Notes: generated from the sequence alone by a model not told the origin. DNA of 64,000 nucleotides from Gammaproteobacteria bacterium (GCA_021772915.1 JAJFLB010000018.1:248001-312000), one strand, 5' to 3'. Counted from the stretch's first letter, positions 33,957 through 43,575 are shown. Made by a program: numbers and translations.

Positions 33957-34631
33957 ATGGATTTGCACATGCAGAAAAAAAAACAAGCCAGCCGCGCCCG
34001 CACCGCCACTTACGAAAAAGGCCAGGCACGTATCGAAGCCATCCTGGATGCCGCCCTGGAAGTATTGATTGGCCAGGGTTACAAGAAACTGACACTCAGA
34101 CAAATTGCATTACAGGCAGGCATCAAGGTAGGTAATCTCACTTACTACTACCGCACCAAAGAATCCTTGCTCAAGGACCTGCTGGAGAAGATCCTGTCCA
34201 CCTACCTCGTTGAAATGGAACGTATCGTAGCTGCCAGCGGTGACTCACCGGAGGATGGTTTTGTTGCGGTTATTGAATATCTGATTGAGGACTTGAATAC
34301 CCAGAGGACTACAAAATTCTTTCCCGAGCTGTGGGCACTGTCAAATCATGACGATTACACGGCTGAACTGATGGAGAATATGTATGCTGCAGAGAGGCAA
34401 GTCATAGAGAAATTGATACGGGCCATCAACCCGGAACTCAACAAGCAACAAACAGGCGACCTGGCGTTGTTTATCTCCTGTTCTATTGAGGGAATGACAA
34501 TGTTTGTAGGTGCGGGCAAAAAGCAGGAAGATACCCTTCAGACCATGAAGAGGATCGCCTGCAAGAGCTTTATGCACCTGATTGCAAAAACGAGTCCCAG
34601 TGACAGTAAGCGTAACCAAAAATCACCGTAA
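33957..34631 (+). CDS. TetR-family transcriptional regulator, divergent from the QHNDH operon
   Basis: A 224-residue regulator. After a basic N-terminal tail (KKKQASRARTATYEKGQ), the helix-turn-helix spans about residues 25-70: RIEAILDAALEVLIGQGYKK, then TLRQIALQAGIKVGNLTYYY. The C-terminal ligand domain contains FFPELWALSNHDDYTAEL, as in regulators of amine and fatty-acid genes. It is divergent from qhpA with 209 bp between them, so it probably controls the QHNDH operon. Described QHNDH operons use an AraC-type regulator (QhpR), so a TetR protein here would be different. No good ribosome binding site is seen before 33957 or the in-frame ATG at 33969. Confidence 0.85.
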   Translation: MDLHMQKKKQASRARTATYEKGQARIEAILDAALEVLIGQGYKKLTLRQIALQAGIKVGNLTYYYRTKESLLKDLLEKILSTYLVEMERIVAASGDSPEDGFVAVIEYLIEDLNTQRTTKFFPELWALSNHDDYTAELMENMYAAERQVIEKLIRAINPELNKQQTGDLALFISCSIEGMTMFVGAGKKQEDTLQTMKRIACKSFMHLIAKTSPSDSKRNQKSP

Positions 34632-34721
34632 CCGGGGTTAGGGTGATTGCAAGGCTTAAGTACGTTTCCTGAAAGCAGGGATTAAGCAGTAGTTCGTGCC
34701 GGTCTGCATGGGCAGAATCGA

Positions 34722-35144
34722 TTACAGACCCAAATTCTTCTTCCTCTCCATAATCTTGAGCATGGTTCCAAGCGTGATTGAACGCAGGGTCGCCTGCATC
34801 ATTTCGGTGATTTCGACAAGCGCGAGCGCGAGTCCGGCTTCCACGTCCGTGCCATGGACCAAATTCCGGTCTTCAAACCCTTCGATCGACACGGGTTCAA
34901 ACAGTTCGATCACATCCATCAGGGTGTTGCGCTTGGTATTACCGCAAAATCGATAACCGCCGCCGGCACCACGCACCGCCTGGAGAAAACCAGCTCTGAC
35001 CAGGGTACGTAACACCTTCGCCAGATGGTTGATGGATACCCCAAACTTCTCCGCAATCGCCGCTGCGGACAGTTGCCCACCATCGGCCTTGGCGAGTTCC
35101 AGGACAGCATAGAGACCCAGAAGCGTTGACTGCTGGAGATTCAA
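34722..35144 (-). CDS. Rrf2-family transcriptional regulator
   Basis: A 140-residue winged-helix regulator of the Rrf2 family. It contains TLLGLYAVLELAKADGGQ, SAAAIAEKFGVSINHLAKVL (recognition helix) and GFLQAVRGAGGGYRF (wing), all typical. The three Cys that hold a [2Fe-2S] cluster in IscR, RsrR and NsrR are missing; only one Cys is present, near residue 67. It therefore probably senses something other than a classic Rrf2 cluster. Its start overlaps the stop of a GNAT acetyltransferase gene by 4 bp. Confidence 0.88.
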   Translation of the reverse strand: MNLQQSTLLGLYAVLELAKADGGQLSAAAIAEKFGVSINHLAKVLRTLVRAGFLQAVRGAGGGYRFCGNTKRNTLMDVIELFEPVSIEGFEDRNLVHGTDVEAGLALALVEITEMMQATLRSITLGTMLKIMERKKNLGL

Positions 35145-35596
35145 AGATCTCTCTCCAACTGCACAAATGGACCGGCCATCATCCCCTGGCTGCGAAAAAA
35201 CGAGTGAAAATCATGATTCTTGCGATACACCATTGTACGAACCTTGGTCACTCCCGCCGTTTTGAAAAAATCGCACATCGCATCGTAGAGTTGTGTAGCA
35301 ATACCCCCGAGCCTGACATCCGGCCTCACACCCAGGGCAAAAATCCAACCACAGGGGTGGGAACCGAATTCCCAGTCCCTGACTTCGCCAATGATGAAAC
35401 CAACGATTTCAGGTCCTTCTTCACAGACCAGGAAAAGCTGTTTGCTCTCCTCGTCACCATAACGAGCGAACATTTCCTGCCAATAGCGAGGATTCGAGCC
35501 CTTGTTACTGCGCTCATCGAAGGTCATGATGGCGGGCAAATCAGACTCCTTCGCCTTGCGAATACCATAGCTGACCTGTGCGTTTTTGGAGCTCAT
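35141..35596 (-). CDS. GNAT-family N-acetyltransferase
   Basis: A 151-residue acetyl-CoA-dependent acetyltransferase. The acetyl-CoA loop is VRPDVRLGGIATQLYDA near residue 90, preceded by VGFIIGEV of the central sheet. The acceptor is unknown; GNAT proteins modify amines, proteins or antibiotics. It forms a two-gene unit with the Rrf2 regulator and is divergent from the MIP18-type gene, with a shared promoter region of 95 bp. Confidence 0.85.
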   Translation of the reverse strand: MSSKNAQVSYGIRKAKESDLPAIMTFDERSNKGSNPRYWQEMFARYGDEESKQLFLVCEEGPEIVGFIIGEVRDWEFGSHPCGWIFALGVRPDVRLGGIATQLYDAMCDFFKTAGVTKVRTMVYRKNHDFHSFFRSQGMMAGPFVQLERDL

Positions 35597-35654
35597 TTAC
35601 AAACGTGATTTATGTGTAAAACCATTACAAAACCTGGGTTTTAGCTTAATTACA

Positions 35655-35666
35655 TATTATAGTACC
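35655..35666. promoter_or_regulatory. Promoter/operator candidate TATTATAGTACC between GNAT and MIP18 genes
   Basis: On the minus strand this reads GGTACTATAATA and contains a perfect -10 box TATAAT for the GNAT-Rrf2 unit. The same 12-mer occurs at 50649-50660 in the thiolase promoter. The flanking TAGTACCATTTTACTA has 5-bp inverted arms. It may be bound by the Rrf2 regulator. Confidence 0.35.
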
Positions 35667-35691
35667 ATTTTACTAATTTAACGGACAACGA

Positions 35692-36054
35692 GTGACAAAG
35701 AAGATCAACTACGAGGACCTGCTGGTTCCCTACCTGGAAGGCAATGCCGACTCACCACTTGAACCACAGGTGATTGAAGCCTTGCGTGGCGTATACGATC
35801 CGGAAATCCCCGTCAGTGTGTTTGATCTCGGTCTGATCTATGACTTGCGTTTCTTTGCCGGGGGTAAGATTCTGGTCCTCATGACACTGACTGCACCGGC
35901 CTGCCCCGTGGCCGATGAGATTCCCGAGTGGATCAAGACGGCGATTTTACAGGTTGAAGGTGTTGAAGATGTTGAGATTGATTTGACCTGGGAACCGTTC
36001 TGGAAACCTGAGTATATGACCGAGGCAGCACGGCTTGAGTTGGGGATGTTTTAA
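35692..36054 (+). CDS. MIP18/SufT (DUF59) family protein
   Basis: A 120-residue protein of the DUF59/MIP18 family, which includes SufT, PaaD and Cia2 and helps Fe-S cluster delivery. Typical motifs are VIEALRGVYDPEIPVSVFDL and the Cys-containing LTAPACPVADEIPEW, whose Cys is the conserved functional residue. The start is a GTG at 35692. An Fe-S assembly helper fits a region with many Fe-S enzymes (radical SAM, U32-like, molybdenum hydroxylase). It stops 5 bp before a fold-back repeat. Confidence 0.85.
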   Translation: MTKKINYEDLLVPYLEGNADSPLEPQVIEALRGVYDPEIPVSVFDLGLIYDLRFFAGGKILVLMTLTAPACPVADEIPEWIKTAILQVEGVEDVEIDLTWEPFWKPEYMTEAARLELGMF

Positions 36055-36059
36055 GGGAT

Positions 36060-36544
36060 AAAAGGGGTCGAATGCACTGGTGTCCCATTTAATTCAACGA
36101 AGGGTCGCTGTGGTGGGTATCTGCTGTCAGGACACGCTGTGAACACCTCCATGTGCGCTCGGTCGCGACTTCCCTGTCGCTCACGGTCCTGACAGCAGAT
36201 ACCCACCACAGCTTTTGTCCGTGAGGCCGTAGAACCAACCGACATCGAAGCCTCCGGCATGCGCTACAACCCGTCCCAGCCCCGGGAGTGTGGGGTCTTG
36301 TCTCAGGACCGTGAGCGACAGGGAGAAGGTGAGAGCGGGAACCGGTCGAGAAACTGGCCTGGGCCAAGTCGCGACCGAATCCCCATGGAAGGGTTCATGA
36401 TGTGTCCTGAGGCAAGACCCCGCACTCCCGCGGCGAGCCGAGGTCATGTCCACGTTGACCCCGTATCCCGCAGTCATAGTCATAGCTTCATTTCTGCACG
36501 GGACTCTCAGATTATGTGGGACAACAGTGGATTCGACCCCTTTT
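36060..36544. mobile_element. Fold-back element with two long hairpins (485 bp)
   Basis: Terminal inverted repeats of 34 bp (36060-36093 and 36511-36544, 30 of 34 matching) start AAAAGGGGTCGAAT. Inside are a perfect 27-bp inverted repeat (36107-36133 with 36186-36212) and a second of 25/27 bp (36283-36309 with 36404-36430). The loops are related in inverted order (TCCCTGTCGCTCACGGTCCT against AGGACCGTGAGCGACAGGGA), so the two hairpins look like inverted duplicates. It fills the gap between the convergent MIP18-type and mce genes almost exactly and holds no gene. Confidence 0.85.
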
Positions 36545-36545
36545 T

Positions 36546-36959
36546 TCAGCCCATTTTGTCCTTGTCGTCAATTAGCTCCAGAAGCACGCCGTTCATCTTC
36601 TTCGGGTGCACGAAGGCAAATTCGCAGTCACGAAACTGGCGTGCACCACCGATGAACGGATAGTCCTGATCCTTGAGTTCGGCCATTGCTGCACGCGTGT
36701 TATCGACGTTAAAGCTGATCAGCATCACGCCTTCACCACGTTTTTCGATGAATTTTGCAACGTCCCCGTCTGCTGAGGTCGACTCCATCAGTTCAAAACC
36801 AACACCACCCAACCAATAACGGGCCACGCGGATTTTTTCCGATTCATCGATGTAGGCATCGTCCGGTTCTGCCTTGCCCAGGATCGGTTCCCATATCTTG
36901 CGGGCTTCATCCAGGTTTCTCACTGCAATACACAAGTGGTCCAGCTTGTTGGTTTTCAT
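36546..36959 (-). CDS. mce: Methylmalonyl-CoA epimerase (VOC family)
   Basis: A 137-residue two-module vicinal-oxygen-chelate protein. NKLDHLCIAVRNLDEARKIW gives the first metal His, and GGARQFRDCEFAFVHPKKMN plus VLLELID give the second His and the Glu, matching bacterial epimerases that convert (S)- to (R)-methylmalonyl-CoA. The start at 36959 has AGGAG at a good distance; an upstream start at 36992 lies in a palindrome and is rejected. It is the last gene of the 50.5-36.5 kb operon and belongs functionally with the B12 mutase. Its stop codon abuts the fold-back element. Confidence 0.88.
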   Translation of the reverse strand: MKTNKLDHLCIAVRNLDEARKIWEPILGKAEPDDAYIDESEKIRVARYWLGGVGFELMESTSADGDVAKFIEKRGEGVMLISFNVDNTRAAMAELKDQDYPFIGGARQFRDCEFAFVHPKKMNGVLLELIDDKDKMG

Positions 36960-36984
36960 TGCTCTACTCCTGACAGGAGGGGTT

Positions 36985-37045
36985 GGATCCAATTAAACGT
37001 GATTCCAATCCGATCGACTCCCGTCTTTACGATTTAATTGGATCC
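36985..37045. repeat. 13-bp inverted repeat between CaiB-type gene and mce
   Basis: GGATCCAATTAAA (36985-36997) is repeated inverted at 37033-37045 with 35 bp between. TTGGATCCAA in the left arm is itself a palindrome. It spans the gap of an otherwise tightly packed operon and may be an mRNA structure or a protein-binding site. Confidence 0.45.
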
Positions 37046-37061
37046 GGCTCCTTTTACTCTT

Positions 37062-38267
37062 TTAGTTTAATTGACCCAAATTTATTACGCCCGTGTTGGC
37101 AAGCGCCTCGATTTCATCAGCAACCAGACCAGCCTCAGCAAGGACTTGTCCGGTGTGTTGACCATACTTGGCCGGGAAGGACAAGCTGGTACGAGATGAC
37201 TCAGTATCGACCGCCATCGGCTGCATGTGAATTGTGTTGCCTTCAGGTGTCTTGGTGGTCGTGAGCTTGTCACGCAGTGCCTCCAATACCCGCACCTGGC
37301 GAATATCGTTGATTACAGCATGCGGGATAGTCGCCGCAGCAAAGTCTTCAGCGAGTTCGGCCGTCGAGTAATTGACTGAAATCGCGCTGATGTCACGATA
37401 ACAGTCCTGTCGCTCGGCCTGTCTGCCCTTGTTGGTCTGCCGCAGTTGATTGGCGACCACACTGAATTTTTCGATCGCGGTAAACCGTTGCCACTGCAGG
37501 TCGTTGCCGATCGCGACATAGATAAACCCGTCACTGGTTGGATAGGCATTGGTCGGGATGAACTTGCGGTGCTCATTGCCGCAACGGGTAATTTCAGAGT
37601 CGTCACAACCAAAATCCACCAGCGGCAAAGTCGTGATCAGCCACGAGGCCGCCGCCTGTAGCATGGACACGTGGATTTCCGCGCCTGTGCCCGTCTCCGC
37701 CTGCTCCGCCAGGGCCAGGCATACCCCTGCGTACACCTCGTCACCGGCCTTGAGATCAATCAGGGGAATACCGGACAAGGTTGGATCATCGTCTTCACGA
37801 CCCGTCAACTCCATAAAGCCGGACATGGCCTGCAACGCGGGGTCATACCCGGGCACATCGGGATACGCCGGGCCCAACGCCGAAATCCCCGCCCAGATCA
37901 GTTTCGGGTTGGCCGTTCGGAGTGTCGCGTAGTCAATACCGAGGCTTTGGTAGCGCCCGGGCAAGGTGTTGCAGCAAAAAATATCGACCCCGAGCTCCTT
38001 GATGATCAGCAATAACAATTCCCGGCCACGGGGATCCTTCAAGTCCAGCGCTATGGTTTCCTTGCCCACATTGGGCGCGATAAAATAGCTGTTGCGGTCA
38101 TCGTCGACCACCTGGGTACCGATATAACGATTAGGGTCCCCGGGTAACCGTTGGCCCACAGGCGTGGCCTCTATCCGGATCACCCGCCAACCAAGCTGTA
38201 CAAACCGCAAGGTCGCGTAGGGCAGTGACAGCGCCTGCTCCAGTGACAGCACAGTACGTTGTTTCAT
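37062..38267 (-). CDS. CaiB/BaiF family (class III) CoA-transferase
   Basis: A 401-residue member of the formyl-CoA transferase family, which moves CoA between carboxylic acids by a covalent Asp-acyl mechanism. The catalytic Asp is probably the one in [15 protein letters not shown] (near residue 170). [18 protein letters not shown] is the typical N-terminal segment. A Cys pair, DIFCCN, is unusual. Its ATG overlaps the stop of the molybdenum-hydroxylase large subunit by 4 bp. It probably recycles CoA within this operon's pathway. The acids used cannot be named. Confidence 0.85.
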   Translation of the reverse strand: MKQRTVLSLEQALSLPYATLRFVQLGWRVIRIEATPVGQRLPGDPNRYIGTQVVDDDRNSYFIAPNVGKETIALDLKDPRGRELLLLIIKELGVDIFCCNTLPGRYQSLGIDYATLRTANPKLIWAGISALGPAYPDVPGYDPALQAMSGFMELTGREDDDPTLSGIPLIDLKAGDEVYAGVCLALAEQAETGTGAEIHVSMLQAAASWLITTLPLVDFGCDDSEITRCGNEHRKFIPTNAYPTSDGFIYVAIGNDLQWQRFTAIEKFSVVANQLRQTNKGRQAERQDCYRDISAISVNYSTAELAEDFAAATIPHAVINDIRQVRVLEALRDKLTTTKTPEGNTIHMQPMAVDTESSRTSLSFPAKYGQHTGQVLAEAGLVADEIEALANTGVINLGQLN

Positions 38268-40579
38268 TGAAACGACGCTTGATGCAATGCTCTGGCCACC
38301 TTTTCAGGCGTCAAGGGTGGTGCAAAGAAACGAACACCTATGGCGTTGTAGACCGCGTTGGCAATGGCCGGCGCCGGAATAATGGCCGGCAGTTCGGCAA
38401 TACCCTTGGCACCCATGGGCCCTTCCTTGCAGTCGCTTTCGACGAAGTGTAATTCGATCTCAGGTGTTTCCGGTGCGGTCGGGACCTTGTAGTCCCGGAA
38501 GCTGGGGTTGAGCACTTTGCCATCTTCCATCTGCAGTTGCTCACTGAGCGCATAACCCAGAGATACAGAAATTCCACCCTCCATTTGTCCCTCGATACCC
38601 AGGCGGTTAATGACACGGCCAACATCCTGAACCGCCGTAATTTTCAACACCTTGACTTCACCAGTACCGGTGTCCACCTCGACTTCGGCCACATAGGCTC
38701 CGTGAGCCCAGCTGGCGGACAGGTTTCCAACATGGTTCCTGTCCTCGGGTTCGCTGTTGGGCTCGTAGTAATCGGTCACCATGACCAGCTCATGATCCTC
38801 ACCAAAGTGCATTTGCCGTAACAGTCTGTCGAGCTTGATGATGGCCACACCGTTGTCGGCCTGCACCACGTGGCCCTCACGCAGATCGAGTTGCTCGGCA
38901 GTGACGTTAGACTGCTTTGCGGCAGCATCAAGTACCTGCTTGCGCGCGGCCCGCGCGGCCCGCAGCGCGGAATTTCCCGCGATAAAAGTGGTGCGGCTCG
39001 CGTGCACACCAACGTCCCACGGTCCCAGTGCTGAGTCATTATTCACAATGGTTATATCGGCAAACGGAATACCGAGTTCTTCCATTACGATTTGGCTCAA
39101 CACCGCATCGATACCCTGGCCAATTTCGGAAGCGCCCGTAATCAGGGTGGCCCTGGCGTAATCATCCAGCTTCAGAATGGTTCCGCAACCATCGCTCTTG
39201 TGGATCTTTGCACCCCCGGCGTTATGGATCGAGGTCGCGATACCGATGCCGTACTTGCGGGTCCCGGGTACATCGCGATTCTTGATATTGGCCGCATGCT
39301 TGCTAAGAAAGTCCGTTTTGCCCGCCGCTATTTCTATACAGTCACCCAGCCTGCAGTCATCAAGTATCGATCCCTGCGGGGTCACTTCGCCGGACTTTTG
39401 CGCGTTCTTCAGACGAAAGGCTATCGGATCCATACCGACTTCCTCGGCCAGCATGTCCATCACCGAGGCGGTGACAAAGGTCGCCTGCACGTTACCGTAA
39501 CCGCGGAAAGAACCCGCATACACATTGTTGGTGTAGGCGGCAAGACCCTTGTATTCGACGGCGGGCACCCTGAAATGACCCGTGAATGTGCGCATCTGGA
39601 TGACCGGTGTAGTGGGGCCCCAGGAGGTGTAAGCCCCATTGTTGAGGAGGGCATCGACGCTGCGAAACGTCAGGCTGCCATCCTTGTTGACCCCGCTGCG
39701 TATTCTGAACTCCACCGGTTGACGTGTCGGCGAGTTGATGAATTCCTCTTCCCGCGAGAAGGTCAGTTTGACCGGACGGCGTGTGGCTTTGGCCAGCAGG
39801 GCACAGATGGGTTCGAACGGGTATACGTCGAGCTTGGAGCCAAACGCTCCGCCGACGGGCGGTTGAATAACGCGGATATCGCCCGGGTGGATACCCAGAG
39901 CCGGTGCCAGGTCCATCTTGTAGTTGTATGGATACTGGGTCTGCGAATAAATGGTCAGTTTGCCAGTGGTATCAAAATCTGCAAGCACACAGCTCGGCCC
40001 CATGCAGCAATGTGTCACGTACGGAACTTCGAATTCATGCTCAACCACGATGTCCGAAGCGGCCTCCGCAGCGGCGATATCACCGTGGGAAAATTCATAG
40101 TACAGACTGCGGTTGTCCGGGTGGTCTTCATGCACCACCGGTGCCCCTTTGCTTAAAGCTTCAGAAGCGGAAAAAACCGGCTTTAGATCTTTGTATTCAA
40201 CCTTGATCAGGGCGATGGCCTGGTCCGCTATCTCCTCGCTTTCTGCGGCAACCGCCGCAACCTCATCGCGGATGCAGCGCACTTTCTTGGACTTGAGGGG
40301 AAAATTGTCACGCGTGGGTCCAAACCTCAGTTCCGGAATATCGTCACCCGTGAGAACGGCGTGAACACCCGGCAGTGCTTTGGCGGCACGAGTATCAATG
40401 CTGATGATCTTTGCGTGTACCCGATCCGTGTGCAGAATTTTGCCCACCAGCATACGTGGCAGAACCATATCGTTGATATAGCGGGTGCGTCCGGTTGCCT
40501 TGTCAGGCGCATCCGGCTTGGGTACCCGCGTCCCGATTACGGTCTTTTTTGCCAGTGATTTTTCCATTGCCGCACTCAT
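38264..40579 (-). CDS. Xanthine-dehydrogenase-family molybdopterin subunit
   Basis: A 771-residue molybdenum-binding subunit of a three-part hydroxylase. [17 protein letters not shown] starts the first domain. [14 protein letters not shown] and [12 protein letters not shown] contact the cofactor; the latter lacks the AYxCSFR of CO dehydrogenase, so this is not a [18 protein letters not shown] near the C-terminus holds the catalytic Glu. These enzymes insert water-derived oxygen into N-heterocycles, aromatic acyl-CoAs or aldehydes. The ATG at 40579 overlaps the [2Fe-2S] subunit stop by 4 bp; the longer frame to 40642 is not used. Confidence 0.9.
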   Translation of the reverse strand: MSAAMEKSLAKKTVIGTRVPKPDAPDKATGRTRYINDMVLPRMLVGKILHTDRVHAKIISIDTRAAKALPGVHAVLTGDDIPELRFGPTRDNFPLKSKKVRCIRDEVAAVAAESEEIADQAIALIKVEYKDLKPVFSASEALSKGAPVVHEDHPDNRSLYYEFSHGDIAAAEAASDIVVEHEFEVPYVTHCCMGPSCVLADFDTTGKLTIYSQTQYPYNYKMDLAPALGIHPGDIRVIQPPVGGAFGSKLDVYPFEPICALLAKATRRPVKLTFSREEEFINSPTRQPVEFRIRSGVNKDGSLTFRSVDALLNNGAYTSWGPTTPVIQMRTFTGHFRVPAVEYKGLAAYTNNVYAGSFRGYGNVQATFVTASVMDMLAEEVGMDPIAFRLKNAQKSGEVTPQGSILDDCRLGDCIEIAAGKTDFLSKHAANIKNRDVPGTRKYGIGIATSIHNAGGAKIHKSDGCGTILKLDDYARATLITGASEIGQGIDAVLSQIVMEELGIPFADITIVNNDSALGPWDVGVHASRTTFIAGNSALRAARAARKQVLDAAAKQSNVTAEQLDLREGHVVQADNGVAIIKLDRLLRQMHFGEDHELVMVTDYYEPNSEPEDRNHVGNLSASWAHGAYVAEVEVDTGTGEVKVLKITAVQDVGRVINRLGIEGQMEGGISVSLGYALSEQLQMEDGKVLNPSFRDYKVPTAPETPEIELHFVESDCKEGPMGAKGIAELPAIIPAPAIANAVYNAIGVRFFAPPLTPEKVARALHQASFQ

Positions 40580-41067
40580 GATGGGCTCTCCTCCAACACT
40601 ACGGCAGCAACGGCATCCACGACCTTGGTATATCCGCTGCATCGACAGACATTACCTTCCAGTCCACGCGCGATGTCGTCGCGGGTCATCTTCCGGCCCT
40701 TGTCCGGGTTGTGGTCAAGAAGGTATCTCGCTTGCATGATCATGCCCGGCATACAATAGCCACACTGGATGGCGCCATGATCTACGAATGCCTGTTGCAC
40801 TATCTCCAGACCGGCATCGGTCGCGAGACCTTCAATGGTTTGCAGTTCGCGACCGTCGCAATCCACCGCAAACATCAAGCAGGAATTAATAGTGTGGCCA
40901 TCCACGAGCACCGTGCAGGCGCCACACTCACCCTCCCCGCAGGCCAGCTTGCCACCGGTCAAATCCAGTTTCTCCCGTAACATGGCCAGTGTCGTCATCG
41001 TCGGCGACACCTTGAGCCGTGTCTGTCGCCCGTTCAGGCTGAACTTGATTTCAATTTCCAACGACAT
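40576..41067 (-). CDS. [2Fe-2S] subunit of molybdenum hydroxylase
   Basis: A 163-residue electron-transfer subunit. The plant-type ferredoxin cluster is held by CGEGECGACTVLVDG plus a further Cys (SCLMFAVDC region). The second cluster is held by CGYCMPGMI and CRCSGY in the helical C-terminal domain. This is the CoxS/XdhA-small type. It starts 17 bp inside the end of the FAD-subunit gene with CAGGAGA before the ATG, and its stop overlaps the large-subunit gene. Confidence 0.95.
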   Translation of the reverse strand: MSLEIEIKFSLNGRQTRLKVSPTMTTLAMLREKLDLTGGKLACGEGECGACTVLVDGHTINSCLMFAVDCDGRELQTIEGLATDAGLEIVQQAFVDHGAIQCGYCMPGMIMQARYLLDHNPDKGRKMTRDDIARGLEGNVCRCSGYTKVVDAVAAVVLEESPS

Positions 41068-41911
41068 TCAATAATCTCCTGATATATACACCTGTCAGAT
41101 GCGAGCGATACCACGCTGATGCACGTACATCGTCGATGGGTGATACTTCACGACCCGCCGCTGCAGCCGCTTCGTCGACAAGGCTTTCGTCAAGCAATTG
41201 CCCTTCCAGCACCGCTTCGGTCGCTCGCGCCCGTATGGGTGTTGGTGCAACCGCGCCAATGGCCACCCGTACATTGCTAAGCACACCCTCTTTCTGAACG
41301 GCGGCAACCCCCATTGATACCATGGAAATCTCCAGAGCGGGTCGTGGGCCGGATTTCAAAAATTCTGCCCGGAAGCCCTCAACCGGGGCTGCAAACACGA
41401 TTGAAGTGAGCAATTCATTGCCCTGCATGGCGGTCTTACCGGGGCCGGTAAAAAAATCAATCAGCGCAATCGAGCGCATCGACAGTGTGCCATCAATCCA
41501 ACCGGCCAATTCGACCTCTGCATCCAGTAACAAGAGTGGAATGATCATGTCACCGGCCGGTGAGGCATTGCATATATTGCCGGCCAATGAGGCGGCATTG
41601 CGAATCTGCGAACTGGCGAAATGATCTGCGGCATCAACCAGCACCGGCACCTCGGCGGCAAGCAACGCACTTTCCAGAATATCCGTTACGGTGGTCAATC
41701 CTCCAATGCGGTAACGACCGTCATCCACCGAGATGCCACGCATCTCTTCGATATGCTGAATGTTGATCAGCGTGCGTAAAAACTCCTTTGCACCGCTGGT
41801 CGTTTGCGGTGTCAGGTCCGTGCCACCGGCCAGGATGGTGGCATCGCCGTGCTGTAGTGACTGCACGGCCTCGACGATCGATACCGGCACCTCGTAATTC
41901 TCAATATTCAT
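41051..41911 (-). CDS. FAD-binding subunit of molybdenum hydroxylase
   Basis: A 286-residue FAD subunit of the CoxM/XdhB type. The FAD pyrophosphate motif is ATILAGGTDLTPQ (near residue 30), and the second is SSQIRNAASLAGNICNASPAGD, here cited as two parts: IRNAASLAGNI and NASPAGDM. The C-terminal domain ends in SAWYRSHLTGVYIRRLL, typical for the family. Electrons flow from Mo through two [2Fe-2S] clusters to this FAD and then to an acceptor. It lies 17 bp after the mutase gene. Confidence 0.93.
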   Translation of the reverse strand: MNIENYEVPVSIVEAVQSLQHGDATILAGGTDLTPQTTSGAKEFLRTLINIQHIEEMRGISVDDGRYRIGGLTTVTDILESALLAAEVPVLVDAADHFASSQIRNAASLAGNICNASPAGDMIIPLLLLDAEVELAGWIDGTLSMRSIALIDFFTGPGKTAMQGNELLTSIVFAAPVEGFRAEFLKSGPRPALEISMVSMGVAAVQKEGVLSNVRVAIGAVAPTPIRARATEAVLEGQLLDESLVDEAAAAAGREVSPIDDVRASAWYRSHLTGVYIRRLLNVVGN

Positions 41912-41928
41912 TTTTCCCGTCTACCCCG

Positions 41929-43575
41929 CTAAAACCGAACCGGTTCGTCGTACCGACCGTATACCGATACCAATGTATCGGTCATTTCACCCACCGTGGC
42001 GTATGTCTTGACTGCAGCCATAATGGCAGGCATGACACTTACCTCAGCCCTGGCATCATCTGCGAGTTTTTGCAATGCAGCCTTCACCGCTGCCGTATCG
42101 CGTTCATCACGCAGTTGTTCCAGACGCTCGATTTGCCGGCGCGCATCATCCTGTGCATAAGGGTGATATTCCACTTCCGGCTCGTCTTCCTCCACCTGGT
42201 AACAATTGACCCCAACTTTGGGGAATTCGCCGGATTCGACATCCTGCAGTAATTCATAAGCCTGGGCAGATACCTGTGACTGGATCGTACCTTCGGCAAC
42301 CATCTTGATAATGCCACCCTGCTCGTCCACGGACTGCATGACCTCGGTCATGCGGGCGCGCATCTGGTTGGTCAGGGTTTCAACGTAATAGGAACCAGCC
42401 AACGGATCTACCGTGTCACACAGACCCATCTCCTCGATCAATAACTGCATGGTTCTCAAGGACAGACGTTGTGCGTCTTCAGAGGGGATTGTGTAGGCCT
42501 CATCAAAGCAACACAGCGCCATTGTCTGTGCACCGGACAAGGCACTGATCAACGCATAGTAGGCCCCACGCACAATATTGACCTCAGGCTGTTCCTTGGT
42601 CAGCCCGCTACCACCGCCACCAGCAATCATGCGCAGCACCATTGAACGCGGATTGGTTGCGCCGTACTCCTCTTTGACGATCTTGGCCCATAGACTGCGA
42701 CCGGCACGGAATTTAGCCACCTGTTCAAAAATATTGCCATAGATATTGAAATTGAACGACAACCTGGAAGCAAATTCATCAACGTCCAGACCACGCGCCA
42801 GCACCATATCCATGTAAGCCTTGGCAATACAAAAGCCGTACGCCATTTCCTGCGCCGGGTCGGCACCCGACTCACGGATGTGATAACCACAGACGCTGAC
42901 GGGACTGTATTTGGGTGCATGCCGGGCGCAGTATTCGATGGTGTCGGCCACCAGTTTTATCGATGCTTCTACCGGAAAAATCCACGTGCCCCGGCCAATG
43001 AACTCCTTGAGAATGTCGTTCTGAGCGGTGCCACGAAGCCCGGCAATGTCGTAACCACGTTTTTCTGCCATTGCCAGGTACATCGCTATCATGATTGCAG
43101 CCGACCCATTGACGGTAAGCGATACGGTGATCTTTTCCAGATCGATCCCGTCAAAGGCCGTTTCGAAATCACGCAATGAATCAACCGCCATACCGACCCG
43201 GCCAATTTCGCCGGTGGCCAGCTCATCATCCGAATCCATACCGATCTGGGAAGGCAGGTCAAAGGCCACGTTTAGCCCCGTCTGCCCGTTTTCAATCAGG
43301 AACTTGAAGCGTTCATTGGTATCCTCCGGATTACCGAAACCCGTGTACTGACGCATCGTCCACGGCCGTTTGCGGTACATTTCCTTGTGAATGCCGCGGG
43401 TGAACGGATACTCGCCCGGCAGTCCCACCATCTCCACACCACCGGATTTCTCCAGGTCCTGCTCGGTGTAGACTGTTTTTATCTCTATACCGGACTCATT
43501 GATCACGGCCCGGGAGCTTTCCGACCTGTTTTTTGAAGCACCGCTGCGTTTTTTTGTTTGCACTGTCATTTGCAT
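41929..43575 (-). CDS. Methylmalonyl-CoA mutase-type large subunit (split form)
   Basis: A 548-residue catalytic barrel of a B12-dependent acyl-CoA mutase without its own cobalamin domain. RPWTMRQYTGFGNPEDTN contains the Tyr equivalent to Tyr89 of Propionibacterium MCM, and TAQNDILKEFIGRGTW contains the equivalents of Gln197 and Arg207. Keeping both Tyr and Arg fits a carboxyl-bearing substrate such as methylmalonyl-CoA and argues against isobutyryl- or 2-hydroxyisobutyryl-CoA mutase. The epimerase in the same operon supports this. It overlaps the small-subunit gene by 10 bp. The substrate remains an inference. Confidence 0.88.
   Translation of the reverse strand: MQMTVQTKKRSGASKNRSESSRAVINESGIEIKTVYTEQDLEKSGGVEMVGLPGEYPFTRGIHKEMYRKRPWTMRQYTGFGNPEDTNERFKFLIENGQTGLNVAFDLPSQIGMDSDDELATGEIGRVGMAVDSLRDFETAFDGIDLEKITVSLTVNGSAAIMIAMYLAMAEKRGYDIAGLRGTAQNDILKEFIGRGTWIFPVEASIKLVADTIEYCARHAPKYSPVSVCGYHIRESGADPAQEMAYGFCIAKAYMDMVLARGLDVDEFASRLSFNFNIYGNIFEQVAKFRAGRSLWAKIVKEEYGATNPRSMVLRMIAGGGGSGLTKEQPEVNIVRGAYYALISALSGAQTMALCCFDEAYTIPSEDAQRLSLRTMQLLIEEMGLCDTVDPLAGSYYVETLTNQMRARMTEVMQSVDEQGGIIKMVAEGTIQSQVSAQAYELLQDVESGEFPKVGVNCYQVEEDEPEVEYHPYAQDDARRQIERLEQLRDERDTAAVKAALQKLADDARAEVSVMPAIMAAVKTYATVGEMTDTLVSVYGRYDEPVRF

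Noticed and set aside
39092-40156. A 354-codon open frame on the plus strand opposite the molybdenum-hydroxylase gene
   Set aside because: It is antisense to a clear, motif-rich coding sequence and its translation has no recognisable motif; a shadow of codon bias.
38264-41911. The molybdenum hydroxylase as a carbon monoxide dehydrogenase
   Set aside because: The large subunit lacks the AYxCSFR active-site loop of form I CODH and reads SFRGYGN, as in other hydroxylases.
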